Assembly (NCBI GenBank): GCA_001314865.1
Contig: LJZR01000024.1
Coordinates: forward strand, 1 to 64,000
DNA length: 64,000 nucleotides
Reading direction: 5' to 3'
Origin: Phormidesmis priestleyi Ana
GTDB lineage: Bacteria; Cyanobacteriota; Cyanobacteriia; Phormidesmidales; Phormidesmidaceae
Shown: one piece after another, positions 60,822 to 64,000 of the stretch
Layout of the letters: the number at the start of each line of letters is the position of its first letter
How positions within the stretch are numbered: the stretch's first letter is position 1
The notes under the pieces: generated by a model
What the model saw: only the letters and a program-made list of their open reading frames with translations
What the model was told of the DNA's origin: nothing
Database searches by the model: none
Translations under genes and position numbers: made by a program

Positions 60822-63008
60822 ATGAGTGCTGTTTCTTTGCCCGCTAACCCCTCTGCTGAGCCGACTATCAATCCGTTACTGATCGGCAAGGGACTGCCGC
60901 CTTTCAGCGAAATTAAGCCAGAGCATGTGGTTCCTGGTATTGAGCATCTGCTTAAATTGCTCGCGCAAGATCTGGAGGCCTTAGAGTTGCAGCTCGCCGA
61001 CAAATCCGAATCTGCCATTAGCTGGTCGAACTTGATCGACCCCCTGACAGAGATTACCGAGCGGCTAGGCTGGAGCTGGGGCATTATTGGCCACTTAATG
61101 GGAGTTAAAAACAGTCCTGAGCTGCGAGCCGCTTACGAAAGTGTGCAACCTGCGCTGGTTCAGTTTGCGAATCAAATTAGCCAGAGCCAGGTGATTTACC
61201 GCGCCTTGCAGCAGCTAAAATCAGGCCCGAGTTGGGATGACTTGGTGCCAGCTCAGCAGCGAATTATAGAAGCCGCCCTGCGAGATGCTCAGCTCTCGGG
61301 CGTAGGTCTCACCGGAGAAGCCAAGGTTAAATTTAATGAAATTCAGCAGGCGTTGGCTGAGCTGTCTACTCAGTTTTCTAACCATGTGTTGGATGCCACA
61401 AAAGCCTTTAGCATGACGCTCACGGAGCCAGATGAAGTGGCAGGCTTGCCGCCTAGCTTGCTCAGCTTAACGGCTCAAGCGGCGCGTGAAGCCGGTGAAA
61501 GTGAGGCCACGCCTGAATCAGGCCCCTGGAGAATCACGCTAGATATGCCTGTTTATACGCCTTTTTTGCGGCATGCTCAGCGTCGTGACCTCAGAGAAAA
61601 GCTGTACCGCGCCTTTATCACTCGTGCTTCGTCAGGTGAGTTAGACAATAGCCCGCTAATTGAGCAAATTTTGGCGCTGCGCCAACAGCAAAGCCGCCTG
61701 CTAGGCTTTGAAAACTATGCTGAGCTGAGCTTGGCCCGTAAAATGGCACCGTCAGTATCGGCAGTAGAATCGCTCATGGAAGAGCTGCGAGTGGCGAGCT
61801 ATGACGGGGCTACTCGTGAGCTGGCCGATCTCCATGCGTTTGCGCAGCAGCATGCGCTTGCGCAGCAGTCGGACGTAGCCACTGCAGAAACTACAGAAAC
61901 TAAAGAGATTAAACAATGGGATGTGCCTTTTTGGGCGGAGCGGATGCGGGAGGTGCAGTTTGACCTGAATGACGAGGCGCTGCGGCCCTACTTTCCTTTG
62001 CCTAAAGTTTTAGAGGGTTTGTTTGGTTTGGCTGAGCGGCTGTTTGGCATTGTCATTTCATCGGCGGACGGGCAGGCGCCAGTGTGGCACCCCGATGTGC
62101 AGTATTTTCAGGTAGCTGATGCCGAAAGCCAAGAAACGATCGCTCACTTTTATTTAGATCCATTTAGTCGCCCGGCAGAGAAGCGAGGTGGCGCTTGGAT
62201 GGATGAATGTATTGTGCGCGCTAAAGTGCGTGACGCTGGTGATGAAGCCTCGGTGCGCTTGCCGGTTGCTTACCTGGTATGCAATCAGTCGCCGCCGGTA
62301 GGCGATCAGCCCAGCCTGATGACCTTTCGCGAGGTAGAAACGCTGTTTCATGAGTTTGGTCATGGTTTGCAGCATATGCTGACGCGTGTGGACTATCCGG
62401 GTGCGGCGGGCATTAACAATGTGGAGTGGGATGCGGTAGAGCTGCCCAGTCAGTTTATGGAGAACTGGTGCTACGACCGCGACACGTTGTTTGGCATGGC
62501 TAAGCACTATCAAACGGGCGAGCCATTGCCCGAGGCCGATTATCAAAAGTTGCTAGCGGCGCGGCACTTTATGACGGGGAACGCGATTTTGCGGCAGGTG
62601 AATTTTGGCTGGTTAGATATTGCGCTGCATTCGCAGTATCAGCCGGGTGAACCGGGCGGAGCTTCGGTGGCAGAAATTCGCGATCGCATTGCCGAAAAAA
62701 CGACCCTCATGGAGCCTCTAAGCGAAGACGCCTTTCTGTGTAGCTTTGGTCATATCTTTGCAGGTGGCTACGCGGCTGGCTACTACAGCTACTTTTGGGC
62801 GGAAGTACTAAGCGCTGATGCCTTCTCAGCCTTTGAAGAGGTGGGGCTAGAGAATAAACCTGCCGTGACGAGTACTGGCCGGCGCTTTCGAGACACGGTA
62901 CTGGCTTTAGGCGGTAGCCGCCATCCGATGGAGGTATTTAAAGCCTTTAGAGGACGTGAGCCTAGTACAGAAGCCCTGCTACGCCATCGGGGGCTGGTGG
63001 CCGCATAA
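60822..63008 (+). CDS. prlC: M3-family zinc oligopeptidase (oligopeptidase A type)
   Basis: This 728-residue cytosolic metallopeptidase degrades short peptides, including cleaved signal peptides. The zinc motif TLFHEFGHGLQHML near residue 507 (His-Glu-x2-His) is intact, and the downstream zinc Glu region is NNVEWDAVELPSQFMENW. Other family markers are NPLLIGKGLPPFSEIKPEHV at the N-terminus, FHEFGHG itself, and the substrate-tyrosine loop GGYAAGYYSYFWAEVLSADAF. The length equals E. coli OpdA (PrlC). It is preceded by a tandem array and appears monocistronic. Confidence 0.94.
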   Translation: MSAVSLPANPSAEPTINPLLIGKGLPPFSEIKPEHVVPGIEHLLKLLAQDLEALELQLADKSESAISWSNLIDPLTEITERLGWSWGIIGHLMGVKNSPELRAAYESVQPALVQFANQISQSQVIYRALQQLKSGPSWDDLVPAQQRIIEAALRDAQLSGVGLTGEAKVKFNEIQQALAELSTQFSNHVLDATKAFSMTLTEPDEVAGLPPSLLSLTAQAAREAGESEATPESGPWRITLDMPVYTPFLRHAQRRDLREKLYRAFITRASSGELDNSPLIEQILALRQQQSRLLGFENYAELSLARKMAPSVSAVESLMEELRVASYDGATRELADLHAFAQQHALAQQSDVATAETTETKEIKQWDVPFWAERMREVQFDLNDEALRPYFPLPKVLEGLFGLAERLFGIVISSADGQAPVWHPDVQYFQVADAESQETIAHFYLDPFSRPAEKRGGAWMDECIVRAKVRDAGDEASVRLPVAYLVCNQSPPVGDQPSLMTFREVETLFHEFGHGLQHMLTRVDYPGAAGINNVEWDAVELPSQFMENWCYDRDTLFGMAKHYQTGEPLPEADYQKLLAARHFMTGNAILRQVNFGWLDIALHSQYQPGEPGGASVAEIRDRIAEKTTLMEPLSEDAFLCSFGHIFAGGYAAGYYSYFWAEVLSADAFSAFEEVGLENKPAVTSTGRRFRDTVLALGGSRHPMEVFKAFRGREPSTEALLRHRGLVAA

Positions 63009-63030
63009 AGCGATGACGAACTAAATAAAG

Positions 63031-63219
63031 ATGACTTTAAAAGCAGTTAGAGAATGTCTGTCGGACAGGTTTTTCTGGCTGCTTTTTTCTGGCTGCTTTT
63101 TTTGGCTGCTTTTTTTGGCTGCTTTTGGTATGGGCTACTGGTTATCTCAACAAGTAATGCATCCAACGATGGCTATAGCTGACCCAAAAAGCTGTTGCAG
63201 TTTCAATCGTCACGATTGA
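63031..63219 (+). CDS. Possible small membrane protein (62 aa), doubtful
   Basis: The frame starts 22 bp after prlC. It encodes a Phe/Trp/Leu-rich hydrophobic stretch produced by a 14-bp tandem array (FFWLLFSGCFFWLLFLAAFG), then a short polar tail with a Cys-Cys pair. The repeat is not a multiple of three, so the repeated protein pattern shifts between copies. No strong ribosome binding site. It could be a real one-helix protein or chance. Confidence 0.25.
   Translation: MTLKAVRECLSDRFFWLLFSGCFFWLLFLAAFGMGYWLSQQVMHPTMAIADPKSCCSFNRHD
63071..63127. repeat. 14-15 bp tandem array after prlC
   Basis: Four copies of a GGCTGC-plus-T-run unit (GGCTGCTTTTTTCT type). The long T runs might also help end the prlC transcript. 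Confidence 0.85.
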
Positions 63220-63809
63220 TTTATTTTAGTGATGCTCTTAAATAACGCGATCGCTTGCTCGGGTGGCGTAGATTATGGGCTATTGATATGGTTCATAAAT
63301 AGCCAATCACCTTTTTTATAGCGGGAAAAAGCATGAAAAGAACATTGCTATTCAAAAGAATCCAATTTTTATAAAGTCTAAATAATTGGCATGCTACGAA
63401 AGAGAAGTCAGGCAAAGTCATATTTTCAGGCAAGTTCGTTTGAAGACCCAAAACAAAAGAATGCGGTCTGCTGAACTTATGCATTCTTGAAATCGTGTTT
63501 TTACGGAATCACATATTGACAGAGCTTGATACGTTTCTAAGGTAGGCAAATCTCTTTTTGTAGCCTTATACATTATTTGCCTCTCATGCTGACGTCTTTT
63601 TTGTGTGTTGGATAGTTACGACCCTCTGAGGCCAAGGTCTGTAGGTTTTTAACGCTTAGAATTCTCTAGGACTTTCTATGACTTTATACGGTATGGCTTT
63701 ATATATCTTTTCGTAGCTCGCTTTTTTGTAAGCTTGGCATTTTTGCAGCAACTCCCTTTGCCTTTGTTATTGAATTTGTTATTGAATTTGAGACCTTTTA
63801 GCTAAAACT
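63220..63809. other. Intergenic region, nothing recognised
   Basis: 590 bp, AT-rich. I see no convincing gene, RNA or strong hairpin. Short duplications (TTTGTTATTGAATTTG near 63763-63790) lie just before the last gene. Confidence 0.5.
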
Positions 63810-64000
63810 ATGAAAGCGGTTATGACACAACTTCTTGCTTCGCCTCCCTTGGGAACTGTCACCATTTGGCGAGACGCTAGCAGACACCATGAGGAAGGCC
63901 CAACACTAACTCCATTAATGTCTGTATTAGAGGAGCATGGCTACTCGGTTAACGTTTTAAAAACAGAGAGTGAGGTTTTACAGGCTGTTTTAGAAAGTGT
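63810..64000 (+). CDS. Start of an unidentified gene (cut by window edge)
   Basis: An ATG opens a frame that stays open to the window end, giving 63 residues plus two bases. It reads MKAVMTQLLASPPLGTVTIW, then RDASRHHEEGPTLTPLMSVL and EEHGYSVNVLKTESEVLQAV. A second ATG four codons on is possible. The HGYSVNVLKTESEVLQAVLE pattern resembles the beta-alpha units of a receiver or flavodoxin-like domain, but too little is visible to name it. It begins after a 590-bp empty region, so it probably has its own promoter. Confidence 0.65.
   Translation, partial: MKAVMTQLLASPPLGTVTIWRDASRHHEEGPTLTPLMSVLEEHGYSVNVLKTESEVLQAVLES

Overview
The window is chromosomal DNA from a beta-cyanobacterium. The evidence is a beta-carboxysome operon (ccmK2-K1-L-M-N-O), an NDH-1MS' CO2-uptake locus (ndhF4-ndhD4-cupB), psaD, heme oxygenase, a cyanobacterial chorismate lyase, a tocopherol-type methyltransferase, many HIP1 octamers (GCGATCGC), and several protein families found only in cyanobacteria (DUF760, DUF3747-SLH, stand-alone DALR). 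Base composition looks even. I see no insertion sequence, prophage, CRISPR array or other clear foreign DNA. The genus cannot be fixed from the sequence alone.

Layout. 1-10 kb: a partial secreted protein, tag (DNA repair), a PEP-CTERM protein, a transketolase-like enzyme, thioredoxin, glmS, two tiny membrane or secreted proteins, nagA and purE; glmS and nagA act at opposite ends of amino-sugar metabolism. 10-20 kb: ammonium transporter, an orphan DICT-GAF histidine kinase, psaD, trpE, mutY, DUF760, a 2Fe-2S ferredoxin and a DUF2470 protein. 20-30 kb: lumenal-type pentapeptide repeat protein, DUF3747/SLH protein, tocopherol-type methyltransferase, KtrB-type K+/Na+ transporter, heme oxygenase, gyrB, miaA. 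29.8-40.5 kb is a CO2-concentrating block: the six-gene carboxysome shell and scaffold operon on the minus strand, and about 800 bp away the divergent plus-strand operon for the CO2-hydrating NDH-1 complex. 40-50 kb: an SLH/serine-hydrolase protein without a signal peptide, a copper P-type ATPase, a Crp-family regulator, a stand-alone DALR protein, a CDF transporter, chorismate lyase and tRNA-Leu(GAG). 50-64 kb: accC, a BON-like protein, trmD-ispF, a TPR protein next to a sigma-70-like protein, a membrane-anchored VOC protein, lgt, cobM coupled to a glycine-rich membrane protein, an M3 peptidase, and the start of one more gene.

Two patterns cut across the window. First, intergenic gaps and some gene ends carry short tandem arrays (unit 10-18 bp, often 12-13 bp, each with its own sequence). 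In several genes (trmD, the histidine kinase, the ferredoxin, the PEP-CTERM protein) such arrays create low-complexity protein segments. Second, several RNA-level signals stand out: clear intrinsic terminators, a strong internal Shine-Dalgarno and start inside ccmM that would make the Rubisco-binding short isoform, and a minus-strand two-hairpin small RNA candidate between lgt and cobM.

No single cluster looks like an entirely new system. The best leads for new biology are the sRNA candidate, the perfect 12-bp-arm palindrome in front of mutY, the stand-alone DALR protein with a Cys-rich N-terminus, the sigma-like/TPR pair, and the SLH/serine-hydrolase protein that lacks an export signal.
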